Positions 1 to 6,729 of a stretch of 8,148 nt of DNA are shown here, piece by piece. Below the pieces are notes generated by a model that saw nothing but the letters and a program-made list of their open reading frames with translations, was not told the origin of the DNA and did not search any database. Made by a program: the position numbers and the translations under genes. Source of the DNA: CAYFJO01 sp964343305 (lineage in GTDB: Bacteria; Planctomycetota; Planctomycetia; Pirellulales; Pirellulaceae); assembly GCA_964343305.1 (NCBI GenBank), contig CAYFJO010000469.1, forward strand, positions 1 to 8,148, written 5' to 3'. Numbering within the stretch: position 1 is the stretch's first letter; the number at the start of each line of letters is the position of its first letter.

Positions 1-368
1 GTCGCGGTCGATCGCATGACGCGTCGCAATTCTTCCAAACGTGGTGCCATCATCACGAGATAGGCGAGCAAATCCGATTCGCCGACCAGTTGCCGCATGG
101 CGTGGAGTACGCGGAACACCTTCTCGCTGGTTCGCGATGCGTCGTCGTAAAACTCATCGGCCCCTGCGTCCCATCGCCAAGTGTCGTCGAACGCAGGTGT
201 TCTTTTGCGGCTACGCGATTCGCTGCGCTGCGGCGATATGTGGCTGTAGTTTCGATCGCTCTTGAACGGTGGATCGAGATAGACCAAATCGACGGATTTG
301 TCGGCAACGTGCTGACGCAAGATGTCCAAGTTGTCGCCGCGAAAGAGTTGGCCGTTGATTCCGTTCAT
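1..368 (-). CDS. Site-specific DNA methyltransferase (N6-adenine/N4-cytosine type), N-terminal part, runs off the left edge
   Basis: Reading the minus strand from an ATG at 366-368 gives 122 open codons to base 3, with no stop before the window edge, so the 3' part is missing. The product begins MNGINGQLFRGDNLDILRQH. It then shows VDLVYLDPPFKSDRNY (about residues 29-44), which carries the DPPF catalytic motif IV of amino-methyltransferases. FDDTWRWDAGADEFY and a segment reading LLAYLVMMAPRLEELRRV follow. This order and wording match the N6_N4_Mtase family (Pfam PF01555), in which DPPF comes first and the SAM-binding FxGxG-like motif lies near the C-terminus, here outside the window. An in-frame TGA lies upstream and no other start codon follows it, so ATG 368 is the start, although the only Shine-Dalgarno-like GAGG is too close. 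Target base and any partner endonuclease cannot be seen. It is divergent from the M16 protease. Confidence 0.85.
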   Translation of the reverse strand, partial: MNGINGQLFRGDNLDILRQHVADKSVDLVYLDPPFKSDRNYSHISPQRSESRSRKRTPAFDDTWRWDAGADEFYDDASRTSEKVFRVLHAMRQLVGESDLLAYLVMMAPRLEELRRVMRSTA

Positions 369-415
369 GCCTCGTTCGTTTTCCGTCGCCCGGCACGTTC
401 AGCCGTTGAATCGAA

Positions 416-444
416 TTGACAGATCCTGAGAAACAACCGATCAT
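416..444 (+). promoter_or_regulatory. Candidate sigma70-type promoter of the M16 protease gene
   Basis: A perfect TTGACA hexamer (416-421) is followed after 17 bases by GATCAT (439-444), which matches TATAAT at four of six positions. It lies in the 128-base divergent gap and would start transcription about 45 bases before the ATG at 497. This is a consensus match only. Planctomycete promoters are poorly conserved, so confidence is modest. Confidence 0.35.
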
Positions 445-496
445 TGTGCCAATCAAACATGAACAAAACAACGGAGTTGCTCAAGGAAACCAGCCC

Positions 497-3229
497 ATGC
501 GACCTCTCTTCACGCGGCGGATTTGGACCATTGCTCTAGCCTATGGATTACTCATGACCAGTCAGATCATGGCGGAAAAAGCGAAAAAAATCACCGAAAT
601 CGAAGGGATTACGGAATATCGCCTGGACAACGGGTTAGCGGTGCTACTGTTTCCCGATCCGTCGAAACCGACCGTCACTGTTAACCTGACGATCTTCGTT
701 GGTTCCCGGCACGAAGGTTATGGCGAGGCGGGAATGGCCCATCTACTGGAGCACATGCTGTTCAAGGGAACGCCCACGCACCCCAATATCGACAAGTTGA
801 TGAAGCAGCGCGGCGCGACCATCAACGGAACCACTTGGAACGACCGGACGAACTACTTTGAGACAATGCCGGCAAAAGGCGACAATCTGGAATTTGCGAT
901 CCGGCTGGAAGCAGACCGCATGATCAACAGTTTTATCAAGGCCGAGGATCTGGCGTCGGAAATGACGGTAGTTCGCAACGAATTCGAACGGGGCGAAAAC
1001 TCGCCGCAGCGGATTCTCGTTCAACGGATCAATGCCGCGGCGTACGATTGGCACAACTACGGCAAGTCGACGATCGGCAATCGCAGTGACATCGAACGTG
1101 TGCCCATTACCAACCTGCGGGCCTTCTATCGAAAACACTATCAGCCGGACAATGCGATGCTTGTCGTGGCCGGCAAGTTCGACGACCAGGAAGCGATTGA
1201 ATACGCCGAGAAGCATTTCGGAAAGATTCCACGTCCCGAACGGGAATTGGATCGGACCTATACGACCGAGCCGGCCCAAGATGGCGAACGCACGGTCGTG
1301 CTGCGTCGTGTCGGCGAGGTGCCGCTGGTCGGCGTCGCGTACCATATTCCAGCCAGCCCTCACAAGGATTTCGCCGCGTGCCAGGTGCTCAGCTACATCA
1401 TGGCGATCGAGCCCGCGGGTCGACTTTACAAGGCTCTGAAGGAGCCCAAGAAAGCGGCGGGTGTGTATGGCTGGGCACAAGGTTTTCATGATCCCGGGTT
1501 GATGTTTGGCTTGGCCGAAGTCGACAAGGATGGCGACCTGGAAGATGCCCGCAAGACACTGTTAGGTGAGTTTGAAACCGTCGGCACTTCCGGTGTGACC
1601 GAAGAAGAGGTCAATCGCGCGAAGCAAAAAATCTCAAAAGACCGCGAAGAAGAACTTGCCAATTCAACGCGATTCGCGATCTCGCTTAGCAACTGGGCCG
1701 CCCAAGGTGATTGGCGGTTGTTCTTCCTCTATCGGGACAGCATCGAGGCAGTGACGGCGGAAGACGTGACACGAGTCGCACAGCAATACCTGAAACGCAA
1801 CAACCGTACGGTCGGTTTGTTCATCCCGACCGAGGAAGCCGAGCGGATCGAGATCCCGGCAACGCCGAATGTGCAAGAGTTGGTGCGTGATTACAAGGGA
1901 CGTGAGAGCATTGCACAGGGCGAGCTTTTCGATCCTACACCGGAGAACATCGAAAAACGCACGACGCGTAAAGTCATCGGCCGGAACGTTCAAGTGGCTT
2001 TGTTGCCCAAAAAGACGCGCGGTGGATTTGTCAACTTGACGCTGACGCTTAGGTACGGCGACGAGAAAACGTTGAAAGGTTTCGAGACGGCCTGTCGAGT
2101 TTTGCCCACGTTGATGACGCGGGGAACGGAAAAACTCACACGTCAACAAATTCAGGACGAGTTGGACAATAACATCGCCGAACTCAGTGCCAGCGGATCG
2201 CTCGGCTCAGCGACCTTTGCCGTCAAAACAAAAACGCAAAACCTGGTCGCCGTGCTGGAAGTGTTGCGGCAAGTACTGCGTGAACCGTCGCTGCCCGCCG
2301 CGGACTTGGAAGTCTACCTTCGCGAGCAAGCCGCCCTCCTTGAGCAACAACTCAATGATCCTAAGTCGCTGGCACTAAATCGATTGCGTCGTGTCGCATC
2401 GCCCTATCCTAATATGTCCGTTCGCTACATCCCGACGATTGCTGAGCAGCTCGAAAGGATGCGTGCGATCAATCGCGATCAACTTCAGACACTTTACGAT
2501 GATTTCCTCGGCACATGTACGGGCCAACTTGCAATCGTTGGTGATTTCGAGACCAAAGAAATCGAACCGATTCTTGCCAGGACCTTTTCCGATTGGGATG
2601 CCACACACTCCTATTCGCACGTCCCGATCGTTGCCTTTACAGACGTGTCGGGCGGCGCACAAACGATTCACACGCCCGACAAAGAAAATTCGAATTACTT
2701 TGCCGGCTACGTATTTGAAATGAACGATTCGCATCCAGACTATGCAGCGATGATCATCGGCAACCATGTTCTGGGCGGCGGTTCATTGTCATCGCGCCTG
2801 GGCGATCGCATCAGGCAAAAGGAGGGACTGTCCTATGGCGTTGGCTCGTTTGTGCACGCCTACAAGTTGGACGAGCGTGCCAGCCTGACGTTGTACGCGA
2901 TCACGAATCCCGAAAACTCGCCCAAGGTCGTCAAGGCGATTCAGGAAGAGCTCGATCGATTCATGAAAGACGGCGTCACCGACGAAGAACTCGACCGTGC
3001 CAAACAAGGGTATCTGGAACGTCAAACGATCTCACGCAGCAACGATGCCGCGTTGGCGTCGCTGTTGAACGACAGCCACTACGCGGACCGGACAATGGAT
3101 TACCATGCTGAGTTTGAGAAGAAAGTTGCTGGACTAACGACGAAGGATATTCATAACGCGTGGCAAAAGCACATCGATCTATCGAGGCTGGTCATCATTA
3201 CGGCTGGCGACTTCCCCGAGGCAAAGTGA
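497..3229 (+). CDS. Secreted M16-family (pitrilysin-like) zinc metallopeptidase, two-repeat form
   Basis: The product has 910 residues and is predicted to be an exported zinc protease that degrades peptides in the periplasm. Residues 1-26 look like a signal peptide: RR at 7-8, a hydrophobic stretch at 9-20 and a possible cut after A26. The inverted zinc motif HLLEH is at 82-86 (H82, H86 ligands; E85 catalytic), and a third ligand is likely E162 in the VVRNEFE segment. The N-terminal half (about 40-400) has a catalytic M16 domain and an M16_C domain. The second half (from about 490) repeats the fold without HxxEH, as usual for the inactive half, and carries GLSYGVGS at 777-784, typical of the substrate-contacting C-terminal domain. 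The reading frame is open back to TTG 416, but ATG 497 is preferred because AAGGAA (483-488) sits 8 bases upstream and only this start puts the signal peptide at the N-terminus. It appears monocistronic, ending at the terminator at 3236. Exact substrate is unknown. Confidence 0.9.
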   Translation: MRPLFTRRIWTIALAYGLLMTSQIMAEKAKKITEIEGITEYRLDNGLAVLLFPDPSKPTVTVNLTIFVGSRHEGYGEAGMAHLLEHMLFKGTPTHPNIDKLMKQRGATINGTTWNDRTNYFETMPAKGDNLEFAIRLEADRMINSFIKAEDLASEMTVVRNEFERGENSPQRILVQRINAAAYDWHNYGKSTIGNRSDIERVPITNLRAFYRKHYQPDNAMLVVAGKFDDQEAIEYAEKHFGKIPRPERELDRTYTTEPAQDGERTVVLRRVGEVPLVGVAYHIPASPHKDFAACQVLSYIMAIEPAGRLYKALKEPKKAAGVYGWAQGFHDPGLMFGLAEVDKDGDLEDARKTLLGEFETVGTSGVTEEEVNRAKQKISKDREEELANSTRFAISLSNWAAQGDWRLFFLYRDSIEAVTAEDVTRVAQQYLKRNNRTVGLFIPTEEAERIEIPATPNVQELVRDYKGRESIAQGELFDPTPENIEKRTTRKVIGRNVQVALLPKKTRGGFVNLTLTLRYGDEKTLKGFETACRVLPTLMTRGTEKLTRQQIQDELDNNIAELSASGSLGSATFAVKTKTQNLVAVLEVLRQVLREPSLPAADLEVYLREQAALLEQQLNDPKSLALNRLRRVASPYPNMSVRYIPTIAEQLERMRAINRDQLQTLYDDFLGTCTGQLAIVGDFETKEIEPILARTFSDWDATHSYSHVPIVAFTDVSGGAQTIHTPDKENSNYFAGYVFEMNDSHPDYAAMIIGNHVLGGGSLSSRLGDRIRQKEGLSYGVGSFVHAYKLDERASLTLYAITNPENSPKVVKAIQEELDRFMKDGVTDEELDRAKQGYLERQTISRSNDAALASLLNDSHYADRTMDYHAEFEKKVAGLTTKDIHNAWQKHIDLSRLVIITAGDFPEAK

Positions 3230-3235
3230 TCGGCC

Positions 3236-3275
3236 AACTTCCGAAGTTTTCTTAAACTTCGGAAGTTCGTTTTTT
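3236..3275 (+). terminator. Rho-independent terminator after the M16 protease gene
   Basis: Bases 3236-3249 (AACTTCCGAAGTTT) and 3254-3267 are perfect reverse complements, giving a 14-bp stem with a TCTT loop, followed by CG and six T residues (3270-3275). It begins 6 bases after the TGA at 3227-3229. This is the clearest regulatory structure in the window. It separates the protease transcript from glyA. Confidence 0.92.
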
Positions 3276-3378
3276 GTGTCCGGGTGGTGAAAAACCGTTG
3301 TGCCGCCTATAGTGTGGGCAATCGGTGAACGATGTTTCATGAATCTCAACCACCCGAATAGCCTTGTCCACAACCACA

Positions 3379-4908
3379 ATGAATCCCAGCCTGCTCGCCG
3401 ACTATTTGTCCGGCGACGACGATCCCCGTTCTAACCCAGCCGCCGTTGCCTACTATGCGGCCCTGGACAATGTCGCGTCGGTATCGCCTCCCGTTGCACA
3501 AGCGATAGTTCATGAGCTGCGCGATCAACGCAGCAATGTGAAATTCATCGCCAGCGAGAACTATGCGTCTCTTGCTACGCAACTTGCCCTCGGAAATCTG
3601 TTGACGGACAAGTATGCCGAGGGATACAGCGGGCATCGATTCTATTCTGGTTGTGACAACGTGGATGTGATCGAGGACCAAGCGACATCAGCGGCGCGCG
3701 AGCTGTTCAATGCCGATCATGCCTACGTCCAGCCACATTCGGGAGCGGATGCAAATCTCGTCGCCTTCCTGGCCGTGCTCTCCGTCAAGGCACAACAGCC
3801 CTTCATGGAGGAAATGGGAGAAAAAGATCCGTCCAAGATGCGGCACGACCAATGGGAGAAGGTGCGACAGGCTTTTCTTGGTCAAACCATGCTCGCGATG
3901 GACTACTATGCGGGCGGTCACCTCACGCACGGCTATCGGCACAACGTTTCCAGCATGCTGTTCGACGCACGCTCGTACGGAGTCGATTCCGAAACAGGAT
4001 TGCTCGATCTCGATGAAGTCCGCAAGATCGCTCTGGAATGTCGCCCCTTGCTCATCGTCGCCGGTTACAGTGCTTATCCGCGCAAAATCAACTTTGCGAA
4101 GTTTCGAGAAATCGCGGACGAAGTTGGGGCGGTCCTGATGGTGGACATGGCGCACTTTGCCGGTCTCGTGGCAGGGCAAGTTTTCGAGGGTGACTTTAAT
4201 CCCGTGCCACACGCACACATCGTGACGTCCACGACGCACAAGACGCTGCGAGGCCCGCGTGGCGGCATCGTCTTGTGTCAGAAAGAGTTCGCGGAGTGGA
4301 TCGACAAAGGTTGCCCGATTGTTTTGGGAGGTCCACTACCGCACTGCATGGCCGCCAAGGCGATCGCGTTACGCGAAGCCGCCCGTGTGGAGTTCCGCGA
4401 TTACGCCGCAAAGATCGTGGAAAATGCACAAGCATTTGCCGAGGCCCTCATCAGCGAAGACATTCGAGTCGCGACCAACGGTACTGATAACCACATCATT
4501 CTTGTTGACGTGCAAACAAGCTTCGGGATCACTGGACGACAGGCTGAGGCGGCGTTGCGTGAGTGTGGGCTGACGTTGAATCGAAATTCGCTTCCTGGTG
4601 ATCCCAACGGACCTTGGTACACCAGCGGTCTGCGGTTTGGCACACCGGCTACAACGACACTTGGCATGGGACCAGATGAGATGCGCGAGTTCGCCAAGAT
4701 CGTGCGTTCCGTATTGGCCAGCGTCAAGCAGAAAGAAATTACGAAGGGATCCAAAGCAGGCCAAATCAGCAAGGCAAAATACTCACTGGATGCGACGGCG
4801 GCCGAAGATGCAAGACAGCGAGTATCGAAGATCTTGCAGCAGTATCCGATCTATCCAGAATTGGATCTCGATCGGATGTTGAATTGGTGTTCCGGTATCG
4901 GTGAGTAA
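3379..4908 (+). CDS. glyA: Serine hydroxymethyltransferase (glycine hydroxymethyltransferase), long form
   Basis: This PLP enzyme interconverts serine plus tetrahydrofolate with glycine plus 5,10-methylene-tetrahydrofolate in the cytoplasm and supplies one-carbon units. Visible motifs are FIASENY (56-62), EGYSGHRFYSGCDNVDVIE (81-99), HSGADAN (120-126), VDMAHFAGL (255-263, PLP-contacting D256 and H259) and STTHKTLRGPRGG (284-296) with Schiff-base lysine K288. The protein has 509 residues against about 420 for the E. coli enzyme. The extra length lies in the N-terminal extension, an insert around 137-180 and the C-terminal tail, as in the long form known from Chlamydiae and relatives. An in-frame TTG at 3364 would add five residues. 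ATG 3379 is preferred, but neither has a clear Shine-Dalgarno. A TATAGT hexamer at 3308-3313 is a possible -10 element without a convincing -35. The gene stands alone between a terminator and a convergent gene. Confidence 0.95.
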   Translation: MNPSLLADYLSGDDDPRSNPAAVAYYAALDNVASVSPPVAQAIVHELRDQRSNVKFIASENYASLATQLALGNLLTDKYAEGYSGHRFYSGCDNVDVIEDQATSAARELFNADHAYVQPHSGADANLVAFLAVLSVKAQQPFMEEMGEKDPSKMRHDQWEKVRQAFLGQTMLAMDYYAGGHLTHGYRHNVSSMLFDARSYGVDSETGLLDLDEVRKIALECRPLLIVAGYSAYPRKINFAKFREIADEVGAVLMVDMAHFAGLVAGQVFEGDFNPVPHAHIVTSTTHKTLRGPRGGIVLCQKEFAEWIDKGCPIVLGGPLPHCMAAKAIALREAARVEFRDYAAKIVENAQAFAEALISEDIRVATNGTDNHIILVDVQTSFGITGRQAEAALRECGLTLNRNSLPGDPNGPWYTSGLRFGTPATTTLGMGPDEMREFAKIVRSVLASVKQKEITKGSKAGQISKAKYSLDATAAEDARQRVSKILQQYPIYPELDLDRMLNWCSGIGE

Positions 4909-4945
4909 TCGTATTTGAACCATTTCGCGCGGATTTCGGCTCGGA

Positions 4946-4973
4946 AAGGGGGACTGTCCGGACTGTCCCCCTT
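4946..4973. terminator. Hairpin between convergent glyA and blaI-like genes, possible bidirectional terminator
   Basis: AAGGGGGAC (4946-4954) and GTCCCCCTT (4965-4973) form a 9-bp inverted repeat around a 10-base centre. Inside it, the 9-mer GGACTGTCC is duplicated in tandem (4951-4959 and 4960-4968). The element lies 38 bases after the glyA stop and 36 bases after the end of the opposing repressor gene, where a shared terminator would be expected. It lacks a good T-run on either strand, so it may instead be an intergenic repeat. Confidence 0.5.
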
Positions 4974-5008
4974 CTCCTGATCCAATTCACCTAACCAGCT
5001 TGCGATGT

Positions 5009-5407
5009 TCATTTTTGCTGCTCCTTGACTTTGCGATTGAACAGCCGGCGCAGTTCCTTCACTTCATCTGCGTCGATGTCAGAGCAATCAAACAGGCTAA
5101 GCATCAGCGCCGCTGCCGACCCATCGAACACCCGCTCGACCACGTCGCCCAACATCCGCTGAGAAACTTCATCCCGCGTGACTTTCGGCGAAAACAGAAA
5201 CGCATTCGCCTGCTTTTTGCGGCTGAGAAATCTCTTATCGAACATCGTGTTCAACATGGTAATCACCGAAGTGTGAGCAAGATCGCGCCCATTCTCAGCG
5301 AGTCGGCTACGAATCTCCCGCACTGGCAGCGGCAACCCGGCGTCCCACAACACTTTCAAAATCAACAACTCCAATTCCGTCGGCTTACCAGATGATCGAC
5401 GCGTCAT
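5009..5407 (-). CDS. BlaI/MecI/CopY-family transcriptional repressor
   Basis: A 132-residue winged-helix DNA-binding protein. The start is PTELELLILKVLWDAG (9-24). The recognition-helix region AHTSVITMLNTMFDKRFLSR (44-63) has the family pattern of a T/S-rich helix followed by a wing. The C-terminal part (about 84-125, ending ADEVKELRRLF) resembles the family's dimerisation helices. Family members bind operators as dimers and, in the classic case, are released when a BlaR1/MecR1 (M56) protease cleaves them. The frame stays open to 5443, but ATG at 5405-5407 is preferred: it has GGAG a few bases upstream and matches the usual family N-terminus. No BlaR1-like gene adjoins it, because the next gene downstream is convergent glyA. 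It is divergent from the CxxCH protein gene, its most obvious candidate target besides itself. No TACA-N2-TGTA operator was found in the gap. Confidence 0.88.
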   Translation of the reverse strand: MTRRSSGKPTELELLILKVLWDAGLPLPVREIRSRLAENGRDLAHTSVITMLNTMFDKRFLSRKKQANAFLFSPKVTRDEVSQRMLGDVVERVFDGSAAALMLSLFDCSDIDADEVKELRRLFNRKVKEQQK

Positions 5408-5554
5408 TGTCGCTCCGCAAAAACCGTTCAATGGCCATCTCACCGTGACTTTGTTACTTAGAAGCGATGAAGAAGCGGTTGCGATTCGTTAGAATGAAAC
5501 AGTGGAGCAAGAGAATCGGACAACGATAATCCTTTCACCTTGGAGGGTGTTCCA

Positions 5555-5941
5555 ATGAAAAAACTAGGCATGTTTTTCTGTGCACTGTTGGTAGTCGGAC
5601 TCATCTCGGTCAATTCAAATGCTAGATCACAGTATCGATCAGCTCTGATGAACCAGATAAAGGATCCACCATTAAGAGAATTGCAAGCGACCATCGCAAA
5701 GCTGGGAACCTCGTCTAAACAGTGTGCTCATTGCCACGGGAAGAAAAAGTCCGAGCGAACTCCATTTGGTGACAAGATGGCACTCGACCTGCTGGAAAAG
5801 GGATACGTGACCAAGGACGAGGAAAAACCCAATGAGTACGTTTATGACAAGACCAAGTGGACAAAAGACGCAGATGGCAAATACCCGGATGCTGCTCTCG
5901 AAGTGCTAAAGTCTGCGATCGAGGCTGCGTTGAAAAAGTAG
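5555..5941 (+). CDS. Small exported one-haem c-type cytochrome-like protein
   Basis: The product has 128 residues. Residues 1-23 are a typical Sec signal peptide (MKK, then a hydrophobic stretch at 6-19, and SNA just before the predicted cut at 23/24), placing the protein outside the inner membrane. A single haem-attachment motif CAHCH lies at 57-61, followed by a lysine-rich stretch and PFGDKMALDLL (70-80). The short spacing from CxxCH to a [YF]G motif resembles small CxxCH proteins common in planctomycetes. The sixth haem ligand is not obvious; M75 is a candidate. The C-terminus is charged and ends in a helix-like AALEVLKSAIEAALKK. The TTG start at 5540 is rejected because GGAGGG (5542-5547) is an excellent Shine-Dalgarno 7 bases before ATG 5555. 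GATAAT at 5525-5530 could be a -10 box. The partner is unknown, and the gene is head-to-head with the BlaI-like repressor. Confidence 0.8.
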   Translation: MKKLGMFFCALLVVGLISVNSNARSQYRSALMNQIKDPPLRELQATIAKLGTSSKQCAHCHGKKKSERTPFGDKMALDLLEKGYVTKDEEKPNEYVYDKTKWTKDADGKYPDAALEVLKSAIEAALKK

Positions 5942-6299
5942 GTCGAGCGGTCTTCCATGTCGTTCAAACGACCAAAGCGATGACGGTGGTCGCAGTTTCG
6001 GTTCCCAATAGACAAGACTTTTCTCATTGCAACGCCAATGTGAAAAGTCCGTTGGACGAAGTGCTGCGTCGCGGGAGTGTGAGCGTGGAGCCTGAATCGG
6101 AGCGATGGCTGGTCGGATCTGGGGCTGACGTGCTGGTAACGTGAGCCAGAGTGGGGATTTCGACGGACGAGCGCGCAGCATCCCAAGCAGCCGCGTTCTG
6201 GTCGCCGTCCAAAGGCGGCTGGAGACAGGCGTCCCGCGTGTTGGCAGCGCGAGGTGGCAGTTCGAGCGAGCAATGTGTCCGGTTGGTTTGCCCGCTACG
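5942..6299. other. Non-coding, repeat-like stretch after the CxxCH gene
   Basis: No ORF here is supported. The longest (minus, 5906-6457) is rich in Arg, Ser and Pro, overlaps the 3' end of the CxxCH gene, and crosses the integrase remnant out of frame. Structure that can be seen: GTCGTT/AACGAC inverted repeat at 5959-5972, the strong hairpin at 6016-6049, and CAGCCGC/GCGGCTG arms at 6188-6194 and 6215-6221. The stretch could be a dispersed intergenic repeat, but copy number cannot be judged from one window. Confidence 0.5.
6016..6049. repeat. 34-nt hairpin element
   Basis: GACTTTTC (6016-6023) pairs with GAAAAGTC (6042-6049), and CATTG (6025-6029) with CAATG (6036-6040). One T-T mismatch (6024/6041) interrupts the stem, and the loop is CAACGC. 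That makes 13 base pairs in all. There is no downstream T-run on the plus strand, so a terminator role for the CxxCH gene is weak. It sits on the 3' side of the integrase remnant. Confidence 0.6.
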
Positions 6300-6545
6300 T
6301 CATTCCGGAACGAGGTTGCGATAGGCCTCGACAGCGCGGACCGCATGCAGCCGCTGCCAAGCTGCCGTGTCGTTGTCACGCAGTGAACGGGAGAGTTGGA
6401 TGACCTACGATTCGGAAACTGAAAGCTGGCCGTCGACCAGTGCGACCGTTGCCGCATATCCCCGCAGCCACCGAGGAAACCACTCCTTGTCGCGCTTGGT
6501 GACCTTTGCCTCGCTCAACAACGAGCAGAAATTCCTGACGCTCAT
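6300..6545 (-). pseudogene. N-terminal remnant of an integron-type tyrosine recombinase, with in-frame TAG
   Basis: From ATG 6543-6545 the minus strand reads 46 codons (KRDKEWFPRWLRGYAATVAL at about 18-37, ending SVSES), then TAG at 6405-6407. The same frame then continues VIQLSRSLRDNDTAAWQRLH followed by AVRAVEAYRNLVPE and a TGA at 6300-6302. The WFPRW...Y pattern, the VI-x(3)-RSLRD-x(2)-T-x-AWQRL-x-AVRA-x-EAYRNLV block and their spacing match, from memory of the family, the N-terminal SAM-like core-binding domain of planctomycete integron-type integrases. Continuous homology across the TAG shows that the stop is secondary. The catalytic domain (R...HxxR...Y, a further 300 or so residues) is absent, and the sequence after the TGA is unrelated in this frame. 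The original start is intact: GGAGGG lies 6 bases upstream of the ATG. It cannot act as a recombinase; a 46-residue DNA-binding fragment might still be made. Confidence 0.7.
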
Positions 6546-6630
6546 CTTGAGCCCTCCATGGAACGGCCAACCAGTATTTACTGTCAATTTGCACACTATT
6601 GCTGAGCGACGTCAAGTGGGTAATCGGGAA

Positions 6631-6729
6631 AGTTTGCCGCAGCGCAGACCTCGCGATAAAATCTCTACCACAGGGTGCGACACCCTGCGGTAAATCCCTT
6701 GCCACAGGCTTCGGCCCTTGGATAAAACC
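6631..6729. repeat. Three imperfect copies of a 33-bp tandem repeat
   Basis: Units at about 6631-6663, 6664-6696 and 6697-6729 share a layout of GCC(A/G)CAG, a variable centre, then (G)ATAAA(A)(T/C)C. Units two and three align without gaps over 33 bases. Unit one needs one indel. A partial fourth unit (CGCGATAAATCCCTTAACC) begins at 6730. The period equals 11 codons, but no frame looks like a real protein. It lies between the start of the integrase remnant and the methyltransferase gene. Confidence 0.55.

Noticed and set aside
416..496. TTG start at 416 for the protease
   Set aside because: It would place 27 residues before the signal peptide, lacks a ribosome-binding site, and falls on the -35 hexamer. 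ATG 497 has AAGGAA at proper spacing.
743..1489. 248-codon minus-strand ORF inside the protease gene
   Set aside because: It is antisense to the strongly supported M16 catalytic domain and has no recognisable domain.
5445..5457. GTGACTTTGTTAC as a BlaI operator
   Set aside because: It is only an imperfect dyad and lacks the TACA/TGTA half-sites known for BlaI, MecI and CopY operators.
5540..5554. TTG start at 5540 for the CxxCH protein
   Set aside because: The TTG overlaps the Shine-Dalgarno GGAGGG that serves ATG 5555, and the signal peptide begins cleanly at that ATG.
5855..5905. EF-hand or dockerin calcium loop in the CxxCH protein (KDADGKYPD)
   Set aside because: Only part of the DxDxDG pattern is present; the first loop aspartate and the glutamate at position 12 are missing.
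5906..6457. 183-codon minus-strand ORF
   Set aside because: It overlaps the 3' end of the CxxCH gene, crosses the integrase remnant in another frame, has no ribosome-binding site I could support, and its Arg/Ser/Pro-rich composition is typical of out-of-frame reading in GC-rich DNA.
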